Positions 5,584 through 6,526 of a stretch of DNA of 6,526 nucleotides are shown here, piece by piece. The stretch's first letter is position 1, and every line of letters starts with the position of its first letter. Under the pieces are notes generated by a model. The model saw nothing but the letters and a program-made list of their open reading frames with translations. It was not told where the DNA came from and ran no database searches. The stretch comes from Bacillota bacterium (GTDB lineage Bacteria; Bacillota; Clostridia; Peptostreptococcales; Anaerovoracaceae): assembly GCA_017619985.1 (NCBI GenBank), contig JAFZRG010000105.1, forward strand, positions 1 through 6,526, given 5' to 3'. The translations under genes were made by a program, and so were the position numbers.

Positions 5584-6384
5584 ATGGAAAAATACATCGA
5601 AGGAAACAAAGCCGCCTGGGAAGAGGCATTCGAAAACAGGGACGCGTCCTGGGGCGCGGATATCACGCAGAAGATACAGGCGGAAGACTATCCGTTCTTC
5701 AATGAAGAAACGATAGCCGTGCTGAAAACGTTGGATACAGAAGGCAAGACGGTCGGCCAGTTCTGCTGCAACAACGGCCGCGAACTGCTCTCCATCGTGA
5801 AGTGCGGAAAAGCGGAGAAGGGGATCGGGTTCGACATCGCGGAGAACCAGATCGCGTTTGCCAACGAAAAGGCCAGGGAACTGGATCTGCCCTGCGAATT
5901 CGAGGCGGTCAACGTCTACGACATCGATGACCGCTACCGGGAACTGTTCGACATCGTGATCATCACGATAGGCGCGCTGTGCTGGTTCAGGGATCTGGAC
6001 CGTTTCTTCGCGGTCGTGGCAAAGTGCATGAAACCCGGAGGGATCATCGTGATCAACGAACAGCACCCCTGCACGAATATGCTCGCAACGGATGACGAAT
6101 CCTGCGATCCCGGACACCGCAGGGAGTGCCTGTATTCCTATTTCGAGCACGAATGGACCGGAAACGAAGGCATGTTCTACATGACGCAGAAGCGGTACGA
6201 GTCGAAGACGTTCACCGATTTCACCCATCCGATGTCCGCTATCATATCCGGCATGTGCAAAAGCGGCATCGTCGTTACGGATCTGCAGGAGTTCGACTAC
6301 GACATCACCGGCGGGTGGGAATCGCTCGACGGCAGCGGATATCCGCTGTCCATGATCCTGCAGGGAAGGAAAGAGGCAAGATAA
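5584..6384 (+). CDS. Class I SAM-dependent methyltransferase, substrate unknown
   Basis: The 266-residue product has a Rossmann methyltransferase core: motif I VGQFCCNNGRELLSI (57-71) in place of the usual D-x-G-x-G-x-G, motif II GFDIAENQIAFANEKA (82-97) with acidic D84 for the SAM ribose, a motif III-like segment with N110 and D113-D115, FDIVIITIGALCWFRDLDRFF (122-142), and post-motif III MKPGGIIVINEQHP (149-162). The C-terminal half (about 163-255), with YSYFEHEWTGNEGMFYM and TDFTHPMSAIISGM, is probably the substrate-binding lid. The CCNNGRE variant of motif I occurs, from memory, in a recognisable subgroup of small-molecule-type methyltransferases. There is no target-recognition or DPPY/NPPY motif, so a DNA amino-methyltransferase is unlikely. 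The start follows the TIR stop by 11 nt with a weak ribosome site, which suggests translational coupling to the TIR gene. Confidence 0.85.
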   Translation: MEKYIEGNKAAWEEAFENRDASWGADITQKIQAEDYPFFNEETIAVLKTLDTEGKTVGQFCCNNGRELLSIVKCGKAEKGIGFDIAENQIAFANEKARELDLPCEFEAVNVYDIDDRYRELFDIVIITIGALCWFRDLDRFFAVVAKCMKPGGIIVINEQHPCTNMLATDDESCDPGHRRECLYSYFEHEWTGNEGMFYMTQKRYESKTFTDFTHPMSAIISGMCKSGIVVTDLQEFDYDITGGWESLDGSGYPLSMILQGRKEAR

Positions 6385-6390
6385 GCGGTC

Positions 6391-6418
6391 TGTATCACGC
6401 CTCCGTCCCTGTGTGTCA
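6391..6418 (-). repeat. REP-like imperfect palindrome, copy B
   Basis: Read on the minus strand it begins TGACACACAGGGACGG and ends GTGATACA. The outer arms CTGTGACAC (6413-6421) and GTGATACAG (6390-6398) pair at seven of nine positions, with a two-base internal mismatch. It matches copy A (4135-4163) at 14 of the first 16 bases and is in opposite orientation. Its TGA is the stop codon of the GNAT gene. It occupies nearly all of the gap between the converging methyltransferase and GNAT genes, where no classical hairpin-plus-U terminator is seen. Confidence 0.6.
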
Positions 6419-6526
6419 CAGCTTCATCCGCATCGTTACGATCCCGTCGTCTTCGCCGGTCTCTTCGAAACCCATGCGTTTATACAGTCCGTAACCGATC
6501 TGCATGACGTCCGGTTTCGTCGTAAA
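6416..6526 (-). CDS. GNAT-family N-acetyltransferase, C-terminal fragment (runs off right edge)
   Basis: The last 36 codons plus a TGA stop are present. The string DVMQIGYGLYKRMGFEETGE followed by DDGIVTMRMKL is typical of the C-terminal end of GNAT proteins, where a helix leading into 'A-x-x-L-Y-x-x-x-G-F' is followed by the last strands. The acetyl-CoA loop lies outside the window, so substrate and start cannot be judged. The gene converges on the methyltransferase gene, with 31 nt between the two stops. Its stop codon lies in repeat copy B. Confidence 0.75.
   Translation of the reverse strand, partial: FTTKPDVMQIGYGLYKRMGFEETGEDDGIVTMRMKL

Noticed and set aside
6385..6415. Intrinsic terminator after the methyltransferase gene
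   Set aside because: There is no stable GC stem with a following T run on either strand; only the repeat element is present.
4135..6418. CRISPR array or composite transposon
   Set aside because: Only two related short repeats are present, 2.2 kb apart, with no regular spacers, no transposase and no target-site duplication visible.

Overview
This window reads as a chromosomal stretch from a GC-rich (by eye near 60% G+C), low-temperature-of-exotica Bacillota, probably a gut-type clostridial or erysipelotrichial lineage. The reasons are strong purine-rich Shine-Dalgarno sequences, a CmpB-like (ABC-transporter type IV, PF06541) membrane protein typical of Clostridia, a diaminopropionate ammonia-lyase/M20 hydrolase pair, and short 'GGGGAC' palindromic repeats of the kind scattered through Firmicutes genomes. 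The organism call is inference.

Left part (1-1225, minus strand): a leftward operon of dpaL (2,3-diaminopropionate ammonia-lyase, complete) followed after 15 nt by the first 19 codons of an M20-type amidohydrolase that runs off the window. Together they look like an amino-acid catabolic unit: a deacylating hydrolase plus a lyase giving pyruvate and ammonia.

Divergent control region (1226-1483): a near-consensus sigma-70 promoter for dpaL (TTGACA, 18 bp, TATAGT), a promoter for the rightward regulator gene, and two nearly identical palindromic operators (17-bp core TATGCAATATATYGCAC) about 114 bp apart, one just downstream of the dpaL start point and one just upstream of the regulator promoter. 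The regulator is a GntR/FCD protein, so local control of dpaL with autoregulation is the natural reading.

Middle (1484-4137, plus strand): gntR overlaps mnmE by ATGA, so a housekeeping tRNA-modification GTPase is apparently co-transcribed with a catabolic repressor. mnmE is followed after 12 nt by a small polytopic membrane protein of the CmpB-like family.

Right part (4138-6526): a two-gene unit of a TIR-domain protein and a class I SAM-dependent methyltransferase. The TIR protein is the most unusual item: its N-terminal TIR domain, with the conserved glutamate expected of NAD-cleaving TIRs, is fused to about 300 residues of beta-rich modules (a 'DTVTFNS...GDER...HNN' module and a DUF11-like module) that normally occur in surface-exposed proteins, yet there is no signal peptide or membrane segment. 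The pair lies between two copies, in inverted orientation, of a short imperfect palindromic repeat; each copy supplies or overlaps the TGA stop of the gene it follows (the CmpB-like gene and a convergent GNAT acetyltransferase whose C-terminus enters at the right edge).
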